Positions 15,272 through 23,670 are shown, counted from the first letter of the stretch. The stretch: 41,211 bases of DNA from JACQID01 sp035289125 (GCA_035289125.1 DATDXW010000064.1:1-41211); one strand, 5' to 3'. The notes: a model not told the origin generated them from the letters alone. Numbers and translations: made by a program.

Positions 15272-18067
15272 ATGGACGCCCACGTGATAGAGAAAAAGTG
15301 GCAGGAACGCTGGGAGAACGCGAAGCTGTTCGAGGCAAACGTAGACGCGACGAAAAAAAAATTCTTCGTCACGTTCCCCTACCCATACGTGAACGGCGCG
15401 CCGCACATCGGGCATTCCTACTCTTCCATGCGAACTGACGCTTACGCGCGATTCAAGCGGATGCAGGGCTATAACGTTCTCTACCCGCAGGGATTTCACG
15501 CCACGGGCGAGCCGATACTTGGCGTGATAGAGCGGCTGAAGAAAAACGACGCAAGCCAGATAGCCACGTTAAAGAGCTTCGGCGCGACGGACGCGGACAT
15601 AGAAAAATTCAAAATGTCGCCGGAATACCTTGTGAATTTCTGGATAGACAAGTGGAAGCGCGCACTGAAGGCGGCGGGCTTCGCCATTGACTGGCGACGC
15701 AGCTTCGTCACGACGACGCTCACACCACAATACTCGCGATTCATAGAGTGGCAATACAACACGCTGAAGAAAAAAGGCTACGTGGTCCAGGGCACGCACC
15801 CCGTGATATGGTGCCCGCATGACCAGTCGCCCACGGGCGACCACGACAGACTGGAAGGCGAAGGCGAGAGTCCCGTGGAGTTCACGATACTCAAATTCGC
15901 ATTCGGCGACAAATTCATATGCGCGGCGACGCTGAGACCGGAAACGGTATTCGGGCAAACCAACATGTGGGTAAACCCGGAAGTGGAATATGAAATCATA
16001 CTTGTCAACGGTAAAGAAAAATGGATAGTCAGCATGGAATGCACCGAAAAACTGAAGGACCAGTTGAAAACGGTGAAACATATAGGCACTGTCAAAGGTG
16101 CGGAACTGGTAGGCAAGTATTGCAGGGCGCCTGTAATAGACAGAGAAATAATAATATTGCCTTCGTCGTTCACAGACCCGAAGATGGGCACAGGACTCGT
16201 CACCAGCGTGCCCTCCCACGCGCCGTTTGACTGGCAGGCACTGGAGGATTTAAAGAAAAACCCTTCCGCTCTCAAAAAATACGACATAGACCAGAACGCC
16301 GTGAATGCGCTCGTTCCGATTTCGCTGATAAAACTGGAAGGGTTCGGCGAGCATCCTGCGCAGGACATAGTCAAGAAAATGGGCATAACAAGCCAGAAAG
16401 ACCACGACAAGCTGAAGGAAGCGTTGAAGATAATATACAAGAAAGAGCATCATACCGGAATAATGAAGCCTGTATGCGGCAAGTATGCCGGCATGCCTGT
16501 GGAAACAGCGAAGGAGGAAATAAAGAACAGGCTGCTTAAAGAAGGCTCGGCCGACTTCGTGTGGGAAATTACGGGGGATGTCGTTTGCCGTTGCACTACG
16601 CCATGTCACGTGAAAATTCTGGAGAACCAGTGGTTCCTGAAATTCTCGGATGATGCGTGGAAAGAGAAGGTGAGGAAGATGCTGGCATGCATGGAAATCT
16701 ATCCGAAAGAGGCACGAAATAACTTTGAGAACACTATAGAGTGGCTCAAAGACAAAGCATGTACGCGCAAAGGGGGATTGGGCACGCCCCTGCCGTGGGA
16801 CAAAACGTGGATTGTGGAAACGCTTTCGGACAGCACGATTTACATGGCTTACTACACGATAGCCAGGATAATAAACGAAAGGCACATCCCGGCGGAAAAA
16901 CTGACGGACGAAGTCTTTGATTATATATTCCTGAACAAAGGGCAGCCGAAGTTTGACGACGAAGCCCTCGACGAGATGCGCAGGGAGTTTGAATATTTCT
17001 ATCCTCTGGACTTCAGAAACTCGGGAAAAGACCTGATTCAGAACCACCTAACGTTCTTCCTGTTCCACCATGCCGCGATATGGCCGGAGCAGAAATGGCC
17101 GTGTGCCATTTCCGTCAACGGCTTTGTGAACGTGGAAAGCGAGAAGATGTCCAAGAGCAAGGGCAATATAATACCGCTCATGAAGCTGATAGGGCAATAC
17201 GGCTCGGATATCGTGCGCTTTAACATCGTTACTGCGGCGGAGGGTATAGACGACGCCGATTGGCGGAGTGAAGGCGTGAAAGGCGTAAGGGCGCGGTTTG
17301 AATTTCTTTACGAAACGATGCGAGACGTTGCGAAAGCGGGCGGAAAGAAAACGGGCGCGGATTTGTATATTATCAATGCCGTGAGGAAGAGCGCTGCTGC
17401 GGCGACGGGGGCGTATGAGCAAATGGCTATGAGAACTGCCGGGATGCACGCGCTCTTTGACGCGACTAACGCGTTCAAGTGGTACTTGCGGAGAACGGGC
17501 GGCCTGAAGAATGCGAATGCTGACGTGCTACGGAGCGCGCTTGAAACTGCAACGAAAGCGCTGGCGCCGCTGGCGCCGCATCTCTGCGAAGAGCTGTGGG
17601 AGATGCTGGGGAAGAAAACGTTCGTTTCTGCTGAACTACTGACCAATGAAAAATATGACGATTCGCATGCGGAAGGAGAGCAACTAATACAGAAGGTCGT
17701 GGAAGACATAGAGCAGATAAAGAAGCTGGCAGGCAAGGGGAAGAAGAAGGCTATCGTATACGTAGCCGAGCCGTGGAAATTTGAGGCATACGAAAGGCTT
17801 GCCGCAGGCGAGGAACAAAAGAAAGCCCTGACCGCGATGATAAGCGCGAACAAGGCACTGGAGAAGGACATATCGTCCTTCATTCTGTCCGTAAAGGGCA
17901 ATCCCCCGGCCGCTGCCGGAAGAAATACTCAACTTGCCATTCTCAAAGACGCGTCGGCGTTCATCACAAGAGAAACAGGAATGGACGTGCGTGTGGAAGA
18001 GGCGATGGGGCAAAGCCAGAAAGCGCGCTCTTCAAAACCGGAAAAGCCGGGGATATTGCTGGAATAG
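15272..18067 (+). CDS. leuS: Leucyl-tRNA synthetase, archaeal type
   Basis: This class I synthetase has 931 residues. HIGH-type motif PYVNGAPHIGHS lies at about residues 37-48 and KMSKS-type motif EKMSKSKGNI at about 624-633. The CP1 editing domain inserted after the first half of the Rossmann fold contains TLRPETVFGQTNMWVNP and GTGLVTSVPSHAPFDW, the conserved editing segments that hydrolyse mischarged tRNA-Leu. The CP1 position before the zinc region is the archaeal/eukaryal arrangement. The C-terminal tail is rich in Lys and Glu. Box A TTTTTAAA at 15245-15252 places the start at 15272. Confidence 0.95.
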   Translation: MDAHVIEKKWQERWENAKLFEANVDATKKKFFVTFPYPYVNGAPHIGHSYSSMRTDAYARFKRMQGYNVLYPQGFHATGEPILGVIERLKKNDASQIATLKSFGATDADIEKFKMSPEYLVNFWIDKWKRALKAAGFAIDWRRSFVTTTLTPQYSRFIEWQYNTLKKKGYVVQGTHPVIWCPHDQSPTGDHDRLEGEGESPVEFTILKFAFGDKFICAATLRPETVFGQTNMWVNPEVEYEIILVNGKEKWIVSMECTEKLKDQLKTVKHIGTVKGAELVGKYCRAPVIDREIIILPSSFTDPKMGTGLVTSVPSHAPFDWQALEDLKKNPSALKKYDIDQNAVNALVPISLIKLEGFGEHPAQDIVKKMGITSQKDHDKLKEALKIIYKKEHHTGIMKPVCGKYAGMPVETAKEEIKNRLLKEGSADFVWEITGDVVCRCTTPCHVKILENQWFLKFSDDAWKEKVRKMLACMEIYPKEARNNFENTIEWLKDKACTRKGGLGTPLPWDKTWIVETLSDSTIYMAYYTIARIINERHIPAEKLTDEVFDYIFLNKGQPKFDDEALDEMRREFEYFYPLDFRNSGKDLIQNHLTFFLFHHAAIWPEQKWPCAISVNGFVNVESEKMSKSKGNIIPLMKLIGQYGSDIVRFNIVTAAEGIDDADWRSEGVKGVRARFEFLYETMRDVAKAGGKKTGADLYIINAVRKSAAAATGAYEQMAMRTAGMHALFDATNAFKWYLRRTGGLKNANADVLRSALETATKALAPLAPHLCEELWEMLGKKTFVSAELLTNEKYDDSHAEGEQLIQKVVEDIEQIKKLAGKGKKKAIVYVAEPWKFEAYERLAAGEEQKKALTAMISANKALEKDISSFILSVKGNPPAAAGRNTQLAILKDASAFITRETGMDVRVEEAMGQSQKARSSKPEKPGILLE

Positions 18068-18134
18068 CTCTTCTATACTGAAGGACATAAATTATTGAAC
18101 ATATTACAATGCCCTTCAGGATATGCCAAAGCCA

Positions 18135-18434
18135 TCAGAACGTTTCCAGACTCTTTATCAGTTGCTTCTTCTCTTCGTCGCGCAGGCGCATCTTGTGGAA
18201 CATCGCCTCAAAAACTTCTTCCATGTCCGTAAGACGCGCGTCCAGCGACGACTGTAATTTGAATAACTCAAGCACAGCACACCAGAACTGGGCACCCCTT
18301 GAATCGGACGCATTCCTGTACGCGTCCCTGTATTTCTCCAGATTCTTCAGTATTACATTCATTTTCTCTTCGTCCTTGGGCGCGAGATAAGACTTCCAGT
18401 CTTTCCCGTTATCGCCAACAAGAAAACTTAGCAT
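18135..18434 (-). CDS. Hypothetical helical protein, 99 residues
   Basis: This small, charged, largely helical protein has the segments DEEKMNVILKNLEKYRDAYR and LTDMEEVFEAMFHKM and ends with RDEEKKQLIKSLETF. There is no signal peptide or membrane segment. I recognise no family. It is convergent with leuS and divergent from the FKBP gene, with about 90 bases between the two starts. Confidence 0.55.
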   Translation of the reverse strand: MLSFLVGDNGKDWKSYLAPKDEEKMNVILKNLEKYRDAYRNASDSRGAQFWCAVLELFKLQSSLDARLTDMEEVFEAMFHKMRLRDEEKKQLIKSLETF

Positions 18435-18526
18435 GTCGTATAGAACGCGGTAAAAACATTAAAAGCGATATTCCGTGGACACGGGCTTGGGATACTGTTA
18501 AATGCTTTTTCTTCAAAGAAAGGTGA

Positions 18527-19192
18527 ATGGAAAAAGGAGATTTTGTACTTGTGGATTATGTAGGACGACTGGAGAGCGGCGAGGTTTTTGACCTCACAAA
18601 GGAAGACATCGCCAAAGAGGAGAAAATCTACAGCTCGTCTATTAAGTACAGGCCCGTGACCGTTGTGGTGGGGGCGGGCTTCGTCATACCCGGCATGGAA
18701 AATGTGTTGCTTACGATGAAGGTCGGCGAAACGAAGCACGTGGAAATAGAACCGCAGGATGCTTTCGGGCAGCGCAATCCTGAGATGATAAAAACGGTCA
18801 ACAGCAAAATATTCAAGGAGCGCGATGTGGACCCGAAGCCGGGAATGATAGTGGATTTTTCCGGGCTCAAAGGCAGAATACAATCCGCATCGTCCGGGCG
18901 GGTCACAGTTGATTTCAACAACCCGTTGGCTGGGAAGAAGCTCGTATACGACATAGAAGCGAAGAAGAAGCTCGTTGAGCCGAAAGAGCAGATAATTGCG
19001 TTAATGGAATTCTTCGGCAAAGAGAAAGCCACAGTCTCAATAAGCGGCGGCGTCGCGGAAATAGAGTCGGATTTGCCGAAAGAAATGAATGTGCGGGCGG
19101 CGACAGCGATACTCCAACATGTGAAGCCGGAAGGTGCCGCCCTTGTCAAAGTGAAGTTCACGCAAACGTTTGAAGCTAAAACGAATCAGTAA
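18527..19192 (+). CDS. FKBP-type peptidyl-prolyl isomerase, SlyD-like
   Basis: This 221-residue protein begins MEKGDFVLVDYVGRLESGEVFD. The FKBP core continues with VVVGAGFVIPGMENVLLTMKVGE and the catalytic-fold C strand. An IF (insert-in-flap) domain with EIEPQDAFGQRNPEMIKTV and DFNNPLAGKKLVYDIEAKK is the mark of SlyD-like chaperone isomerases. About 70 extra C-terminal residues follow (from EPKEQIIALMEFFG), as in longer archaeal FKBPs. It lacks a signal peptide and should act in the cytoplasm on new proteins. Start: ATG about 27 bases after box A TTAAATG (18499-18505). Confidence 0.92.
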   Translation: MEKGDFVLVDYVGRLESGEVFDLTKEDIAKEEKIYSSSIKYRPVTVVVGAGFVIPGMENVLLTMKVGETKHVEIEPQDAFGQRNPEMIKTVNSKIFKERDVDPKPGMIVDFSGLKGRIQSASSGRVTVDFNNPLAGKKLVYDIEAKKKLVEPKEQIIALMEFFGKEKATVSISGGVAEIESDLPKEMNVRAATAILQHVKPEGAALVKVKFTQTFEAKTNQ

Positions 19193-19339
19193 GAAACAAG
19201 ACTCTTTTCTAGCGACTTGCCGGAAAGAAGATACGATTATTTTTGCTCCCACGGGTCGTGTGATTTATTTGTGAAATCTGATATAAACTACCCGCCACAC
19301 GATGTATGGCGCACAGCTGTGCGTCTTGGTAGCGGGCGT

Positions 19340-19600
19340 TATGAAAGGGAAAGGAAAGGACTCTCACGCATGGTTCGGCTTTTGACGGAGCAGGTTCGTC
19401 TTCGGTTTTACTTGTTGCGGTTTGGTTGGGGAATGGCACATTAACCCGCTCCTTGTCTCATTCACCTGCTAAAGCAGGTGACTTTCGGTGTGCGGGTTAT
19501 AAAAGAACGGACGAACCCGCTCTTGCCTCCCAGTTGTGTGTGCATGACGCACCAGCAACGCCGCTTCGGTGGTTTTCAGTGTGCGGGTTATAATGCCCCA
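19340..19600 (+). repeat. Dispersed repeat region, two tandem inverted-ended units
   Basis: The 420 bases between the FKBP gene and the zinc-ribbon gene hold no plausible CDS. A block GGACTCTCACGCATGGTTCG with TTTTGACGGAGCAGGTTCGT (19358-19400) recurs at 25.42 and 1.19 kb. Two units follow, 19442-19502 and 19514-19592. Each opens with AACCCGCTC and closes with GTGTGCGGGTTATAA, so the ends are inverted. The first holds the hairpin CACCTGC-TAAA-GCAGGTG. The remaining 19193-19340 is unassigned. Confidence 0.75.
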
Positions 19601-19614
19601 TCCTGCGCTTTTAC

Positions 19615-19740
19615 TTACAATTCTTTCAGCACAAGCGGCTTATGGAAGTACATCGACGTCTTGCAATAGCTACACGCTACCGGGATGCGCTCTTTTCTCG
19701 TTTTCCATACATGCCCGCATTTGCTGCATTTGATTTTCAT
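19615..19740 (-). CDS. Zinc-ribbon microprotein, 41 residues
   Basis: The minus-strand frame encodes MKIKCSKCGHVWKTRK, then CSYCKTSMYFHK and ends VLKEL. The two C-x2-C knuckles, 18 residues apart, make a classic single zinc ribbon, and the basic linker and C terminus suggest nucleic-acid or ribosome binding. It is shorter than usual ORF cut-offs. The minus-strand box A AATTTTAAAT (19766-19775) lies about 30 bases before the ATG, giving a leaderless or near-leaderless mRNA. The interval is a run of TAN trinucleotides. It is divergent from ftsZ. Confidence 0.75.
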   Translation of the reverse strand: MKIKCSKCGHVWKTRKERIPVACSYCKTSMYFHKPLVLKEL

Positions 19741-19775
19741 TACTACTACTATTATTACTACTACTATTTAAAATT
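19741..19775 (-). promoter_or_regulatory. Promoter and trinucleotide-repeat leader of the zinc-ribbon gene
   Basis: Box A AATTTTAAAT on the minus strand is followed by nine near-perfect AGT/AAT triplets up to the ATG. The triplet run could change length by slippage. Confidence 0.5.
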
Positions 19776-19864
19776 CGCCGTTGTAGCGCGCGGAAAACGC
19801 TTTCTGGGCTTTAAATAATTTCATCGATTATTTACGATAGTTTTATTGACAGAAGGGTGATTCT

Positions 19865-20944
19865 ATGGGAGTTGGAAGCGGAGAAGCAAGACGAGGAAAA
19901 TCCGGCGACGACGAATTGAGGAAGATTCTCGAGACGAGAAAGGCGACGATAAAGATAGTAGGCGCCGGCGGCGCCGGATGCAATACAATATCACGCCTCA
20001 GTCAGATAGGCGTTATCGGGGCGCAGTCCATCGCGGTAAACACGGATGCGCAAGATCTTCTTTACACGGATGCGGACATCAAGATACTTATCGGAAAAGA
20101 GCTTACAGGCGGGCTGGGCGCGGGCGCAGACCCGAAAGTCGGCGAGGAAGCTGCCAAGGAAAACAAGAATGATTTGAAGGACGCGCTGGAAAAGGCGGAC
20201 ATGGTCTTTCTGACGTGCGGAATGGGAGGCGGAACAGGAACCGGTTCGCTGCCGGTTATCGCAGAAATAGCTAAAAAGGCAGGCGCCCTTACAGTAGGCA
20301 TAGTCACGATTCCGTTCACTATGGAAGGAAGGACGAGGATGAAGAACGCGCAGCACGGGCTGGAAAACCTGGAGAAGGTGGTGGACACTCTTATTATAAT
20401 ACCGAATGACAAGTTGCTGGAAATAGTGCCGGACGTTTCGCTTGCGACGGCGTTCAAGGTCGCGGATGAGATACTCGTAAACGCGGTGAAAGGAATCACA
20501 GAACTTGTCACGATGCCGGGACTCGTAAATCTGGATTTCGCCGACGTACGGGCAGTGATGACGCGCGGCGGGCTGGCTATGATAGGAATGGGCGATTCGG
20601 ACACGGAAACGCGGGCTACCGAAGCTGTGGAAAGGGCGCTGAACAATCCCCTGCTGGATGTCAGCATAGACGGCGCGAGGGGAGCACTGATAAACGTCAC
20701 TGGTGGCAACGACATAACGATACGCGAGTGCCAGCAGATAGTCGAAGCTGTGGCAGAACGGCTGAACCCCGACGCGAAGATAATATGGGGGGCGCAGATA
20801 ATGAAAGAGCTCGGCGACTCGATACGCACGATGATAATAGTGACGGGCATAAACTCCCCGCGGATAGCAGACAACGAGAAGAGCTACGTCACCCACAAGA
20901 AAAAAGAAATCGAGAAGAGCCTCGGAATAGATTTCGTTGAATAA
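19865..20944 (+). CDS. ftsZ: Cell division protein FtsZ
   Basis: This tubulin-like GTPase of 359 residues forms the division ring. Near the N terminus is VGAGGAGCNTISRL. The GTP-binding signature is GMGGGTGTGSLPVIAEIAK at about residues 118-136. Then come TIPFTMEGRTRMKNAQHGLE and NADF-like VNLDFADVRAVMTRGG. The T7 synergy region and C-terminal domain are complete (GARGALINVTGG). A short charged tail follows, with no clear bacterial-style conserved C-terminal peptide. It heads the usual archaeal order ftsZ-secE-spt5-rpl11, but a repeat of about 190 bases separates it from secE. The box A is TTTAAATA at about 19810. Confidence 0.97.
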   Translation: MGVGSGEARRGKSGDDELRKILETRKATIKIVGAGGAGCNTISRLSQIGVIGAQSIAVNTDAQDLLYTDADIKILIGKELTGGLGAGADPKVGEEAAKENKNDLKDALEKADMVFLTCGMGGGTGTGSLPVIAEIAKKAGALTVGIVTIPFTMEGRTRMKNAQHGLENLEKVVDTLIIIPNDKLLEIVPDVSLATAFKVADEILVNAVKGITELVTMPGLVNLDFADVRAVMTRGGLAMIGMGDSDTETRATEAVERALNNPLLDVSIDGARGALINVTGGNDITIRECQQIVEAVAERLNPDAKIIWGAQIMKELGDSIRTMIIVTGINSPRIADNEKSYVTHKKKEIEKSLGIDFVE

Positions 20945-20959
20945 ACTCGAATGGGTGCG

Positions 20960-21065
20960 CAGAAAAGCATAATATGGGATGCGATGCAGCGAAGCTGCAG
21001 GGACGTATACAGCTCGCAAATAGATGAGCGACGGGTAGCAAGTTATAATATGGCATCGACTTGAT
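20960..21065 (+). repeat. GNA-triloop hairpin repeat between ftsZ and secE
   Basis: AAAAGCATAATATGGGATGC leads into a hairpin TGCAGC-GAA-GCTGCA (20985-20999), and a second unit ATAATATGGCATCGAC lies at 21044-21059. The same unit occurs at 846-885, and its leader AAAAGCATAATATGGGAT recurs at 25463-25480. The surrounding 190 bases hold no gene. Confidence 0.7.
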
Positions 21066-21135
21066 GCAAACCGGTGCGCCGCGCGCGCCATACCGCATCA
21101 AGGGGATATTTAAGCGTTTCTTTCAATTATGGAAA

Positions 21136-21309
21136 ATGGATATACGCGAATCGCTGGCACGAATAAGCAGGGTGATGCAAGTCGCCAGCAAGCCCACTAA
21201 GGACGAGTTCGGTCAGAGCGCAAAGATAACGGGCGCAGGACTGCTCCTTATCGGTGCAACGGGATTTGTGATATTTCTGGCAGCTATGTTGTTGGGTGGT
21301 AATACATGA
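21136..21309 (+). CDS. secE: Protein translocase subunit SecE/Sec61 gamma
   Basis: This 57-residue protein has the SecE plan: an amphipathic N-terminal helix (IRESLARISRVMQVASKPTK), a hinge DEFGQSAKITGAG, and one membrane helix (LLLIGATGFVIFLAAMLL). It clamps SecY in the translocon. The start is chosen at ATG 21136, because an upstream in-frame ATG at 21061 would add a tail lying in the repeat. Its stop overlaps the spt5 start (ATGA), so the two are coupled. Confidence 0.9.
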   Translation: MDIRESLARISRVMQVASKPTKDEFGQSAKITGAGLLLIGATGFVIFLAAMLLGGNT

Positions 21310-21743
21310 TATTGACGATAAGGACTACAACCGGCAGAGAGAACGCCGTCATAGAGAGCATAAAAACAAAGACGAAGGCAGGGACGTCGCTAAAGGCCCT
21401 GTTTAGGCCGGAAGAGATAAAGGGTTACATATTCGCAGAGGGCGAGGCGGAAGTGGTGGAGGAAGCGGTAAAAAACGTGCCGCACGTGCGCGGGCTTATA
21501 GCCAAGGACGTGCCGATGACGCAGATAGAGCGCTTCCTCGTAGCGGAGAAACAGCAGATAAACGTGGGTATAGGCGATGTAGTGGAGATAATCGGCGGGC
21601 CTTTCAGGGGCGAGCGCGGAAGGGTGACACGGTTTGACGAGACCAAGCAGGAAGTGACCGTGGAATTTCTGGAAGCGGCTATACCGATACCCGTCACGGT
21701 ACCGGTGAACTCGGTCATAATATATTCAAAGAAGAAGGAGTGA
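21306..21743 (+). CDS. spt5: Transcription elongation factor Spt5 (NusG family)
   Basis: This 145-residue protein has an N-terminal NGN domain (ILTIRTTTGRENAVIESI, GYIFAEGEAEVVEEAVKNVP) and a C-terminal KOW domain (GDVVEIIGGPFRGERGRVTRFD). With Spt4 it binds the RNA polymerase clamp and raises processivity. It overlaps secE by 4 bases and precedes rpl11 by 4 bases, the standard archaeal arrangement linking elongation, secretion and ribosome genes. Confidence 0.95.
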   Translation: MILTIRTTTGRENAVIESIKTKTKAGTSLKALFRPEEIKGYIFAEGEAEVVEEAVKNVPHVRGLIAKDVPMTQIERFLVAEKQQINVGIGDVVEIIGGPFRGERGRVTRFDETKQEVTVEFLEAAIPIPVTVPVNSVIIYSKKKE

Positions 21744-21747
21744 TATC

Positions 21748-22224
21748 ATGGGAAAGAAAGAAACGATTGACGTGCTTGTGCAGGGAGGCAAGGCTACGCC
21801 TGCTCCTCCCCTGGGGCCGAGCCTTTCTCCGCTGAAAGTCAACGTCAGCAAAATAGTCGCAGAAATAAACGAGAAAACCAAGAGTTTTCAGGGAATGGAA
21901 GTGCCTGTGAAGATAACCGTAGACACGGAAACCAAGGAATACATGATAACTATCGGCACGCCGCCGACTTCGTCGCTCATCAGGAAAGCCGTGGGGCGCG
22001 AGAAGCTCCGTCACAAGAAAGATGAAGTCGTGTCAGATGGCGGGAACATAGCCTTTGACAAGATTCTGGAAATAGCCGATTCAAAGGAGAGTAATATGTA
22101 CGGCGGCAAAAAAGCCCGCGTGAAGCAGGTTCTGGGCACGTGCCTTTCGGGCGGCGTGACCGTGGACGGTAAAGACGCACGAGAAGTGCAACGGGAGATA
22201 GATGCTGGGAAGAGGAAAGTTTAG
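21748..22224 (+). CDS. rpl11: Ribosomal protein uL11
   Basis: This 158-residue protein of the GTPase-associated centre carries the N-terminal GGKATPAPPLGPSLSPLKVN signature and a C-terminal RNA-binding domain with KDEVVSDGGNIAFDKILEIA and VKQVLGTCLSGGVTVDGKDA. It binds the 23S rRNA thiostrepton region next to the L10-L12 stalk. The usual partner rpl1 does not follow. A 3.4-kb island is inserted between them. Confidence 0.97.
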   Translation: MGKKETIDVLVQGGKATPAPPLGPSLSPLKVNVSKIVAEINEKTKSFQGMEVPVKITVDTETKEYMITIGTPPTSSLIRKAVGREKLRHKKDEVVSDGGNIAFDKILEIADSKESNMYGGKKARVKQVLGTCLSGGVTVDGKDAREVQREIDAGKRKV

Positions 22225-22472
22225 ATTTGAGAATATTTTCTTAACGCTTCGGCGAGTTCCAACGCGACTCCATACCGATTGAGGCAGTAAGGGCCGTCTT
22301 CGCCCAGCATCGCGGCGATTTGTTGTATGGCATCATTTATAGGATGGTATGAACCTTCAGTGGCACGAGCAAGAACCTGCCTCAGTCCGGATGGCCCGAG
22401 TTGTTCCGCAAACGGATCGTTTTGCAGAAAATATATGCATGCACATGCAGGCATCAATCCGCTCATCAACAT
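22221..22472 (-). CDS. Hypothetical protein, 83 residues
   Basis: The minus-strand frame has its stop overlapping the end of rpl11 by 3 bases. From the ATG at 22472 it encodes 83 residues, with the N part MLMSGLMPACACIYFLQND and a helical C part (GLRQVLARATEG, AIQQIAAMLGED, RYGVALELAEALRKY). I recognise no family. An A/T element TTAAAATC (about 22486-22493, minus) lies 15-20 bases before this ATG, so a start at ATG 22454 is also possible. The same A/T block serves as box A for the divergent gene at 22517. It is the left end of the accessory island. Confidence 0.5.
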   Translation of the reverse strand: MLMSGLMPACACIYFLQNDPFAEQLGPSGLRQVLARATEGSYHPINDAIQQIAAMLGEDGPYCLNRYGVALELAEALRKYSQI

Positions 22473-22516
22473 GCTATCGCAGACAGATTTTAATCCTTTT
22501 CCGAAATAGCTGTTTA

Positions 22517-22957
22517 ATGGATTACGATAATACGCTGCTTGCGCTTTACGGGACGGCGCTGGTCGTGATAATAATACTGCTTTCGGATTTATGGGCAATG
22601 GCAGGGCTCTTTATTTTCGTTCTGATGATATCGCTTCTGCAAAAGATTCACCTGGAAGACCGTATAGAGGAAGAAATCGCGGGCAGAAAGAGAAACGCGG
22701 AACTGCTGCTGAGCAGAGTAGATGCCATCGTGAAGCGCATAGAAGACGCCCGCTATGAAATAAGCAAGTCGTTCTTCGCGGTGGAAAGCAGACTTGAAGA
22801 TGTGCGGAGCGACTCGCTGAAAGAAATGGACATGAACTACCGTGAGCTGGCGAGAAAGATAGCCGAACTTGAAGCGCGGCTTGACACGGCGAAGAGAACG
22901 TACTCCGCGGCGTTGGCGTCGTTTGATGAAAGGATACAGGCGGCTGAGGACGAGTAG
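22517..22957 (+). CDS. Membrane protein with cytoplasmic coiled coil
   Basis: This is a 146-residue protein from ATG 22517. A hydrophobic stretch at about residues 8-42 (ALVVIIILLSDLWAMAGLF, then VLMISLL) could form two short or one long membrane hairpin. A charged coiled coil follows to the end (EEIAGRKRNAELLL, RKIAELEARLDTAK). I recognise no family. A box A TTTTAAT (about 22486-22492) at about 27 bases upstream supports this start over upstream in-frame ATGs. It lies in the gap between rpl11 and rpl1. Confidence 0.6.
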   Translation: MDYDNTLLALYGTALVVIIILLSDLWAMAGLFIFVLMISLLQKIHLEDRIEEEIAGRKRNAELLLSRVDAIVKRIEDARYEISKSFFAVESRLEDVRSDSLKEMDMNYRELARKIAELEARLDTAKRTYSAALASFDERIQAAEDE

Positions 22958-23031
22958 CGCCCATGAGGAGACAGTAATAAAATATGTGCCCATTAAACGA
23001 ATATTTATTCGCGTAATAGTTGTTAGTGAAA

Positions 23032-23525
23032 TTGATTTTGGGCGCTAAGAGGAATATTTTATATACTATTATGATTCTATTAATTGTATGAAGAAAAAAG
23101 ATTGTGTCTTTTGCAATTTTAAAGACAAGGAAGTTCTATTTTATGAAGACCGTTTATGCTATGCAGTCATAAGTAAAAATCCTATAAACAAATATCATGT
23201 ATTAATTATTCCTAAAGAGCACTACCAAGAGTTTGTAGAACTTCCTGACGAACTCGCTTCGCACATCTTTCTTGTTGCCAAAAAGATTTCTAAAGCTGTT
23301 AGGAAAGCATGCAACCCTGATGCAATATCACATCTTTTTGATGATGATACTTCGAAGAGCGGTTATAATCTGGTTGCACATTACAAGTTTCATATCATTC
23401 CTCGATTCAAGAAAGATATGCCTCTGATTGACTGGAGTCCATTAAGAACAGATGAAAGTAGCGAAGCTCGTTCTAAATATGCAAAAGACATTAAGAAATA
23501 TTTGAAGTGACGCGCCCAAAATCAA
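23032..23525 (+). mobile_element. HIT gene bounded by a perfect 14-bp inverted repeat
   Basis: TTGATTTTGGGCGC at 23032-23045 is repeated as its exact reverse complement at 23512-23525, which begins one base after the HIT stop codon. The enclosed 494 bases hold only the HIT gene and its promoter. The DNA is AT-rich against the ribosomal genes. No transposase is encoded, so this may be a non-autonomous element or cassette. Target duplications were not evident. Confidence 0.5.
23088..23510 (+). CDS. HIT-family protein lacking the central catalytic His
   Basis: This 140-residue protein has an N-terminal zinc-like CVFCNF motif, NPINKYHVLIIPKEHYQEF, and the C-terminal HIT motif region. The canonical H-x-H-x-H-x-x reads HYKFHII, so the middle His, which is the nucleophile in Fhit/HINT hydrolases, is Lys. 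The other two His and IPRF are kept. The family hydrolyses or transfers nucleotides (for example AppppA or AMP-lysine). With Lys in place it may be inactive or bind only. The coding DNA is AT-rich. It sits in the island inside a perfect inverted repeat. The box A is near 23057-23064 (TTTTATATA). Confidence 0.8.
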   Translation: MKKKDCVFCNFKDKEVLFYEDRLCYAVISKNPINKYHVLIIPKEHYQEFVELPDELASHIFLVAKKISKAVRKACNPDAISHLFDDDTSKSGYNLVAHYKFHIIPRFKKDMPLIDWSPLRTDESSEARSKYAKDIKKYLK

Positions 23526-23570
23526 CTCAAGCCACGCTGCGCTCTCGTTCCGCTTCGCTCCACTCGGGTC

Positions 23571-23670
23571 ACTTAACAAGGGATATACGGTTCGGGGCTC
23601 GGCTCGCCCCTCACCCAAATTTTTCTTCCGCTACGCTCCAGAAAAACTTCGTATATCCCTGACGTTATAT
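23571..23670 (-). repeat. attC-like folded site 1
   Basis: ACTTAAC at 23571-23577 and GTTATAT at 23664-23670 face each other at the ends of a 100-base block. An exact 11-bp stem AGGGATATACG/CGTATATCCCT (23579-23589 with 23650-23660) lies just inside. The inner region folds further (GGGGC-TCGGCTC-GCCCC; TTTTTCT/AGAAAAA). On the minus strand the end reads GTTAAGT, which fits the integron R' consensus GTTRRRY. The R''-stem-loop-stem-R' layout is that of attC sites. No integrase gene is in the window. Confidence 0.5.

Noticed and set aside
19991..21091. Long minus-strand ORF (366 codons) opposite ftsZ
   Set aside because: It mirrors the ftsZ codon pattern on the other strand, has His/Tyr/Arg-rich shadow composition and no family features.
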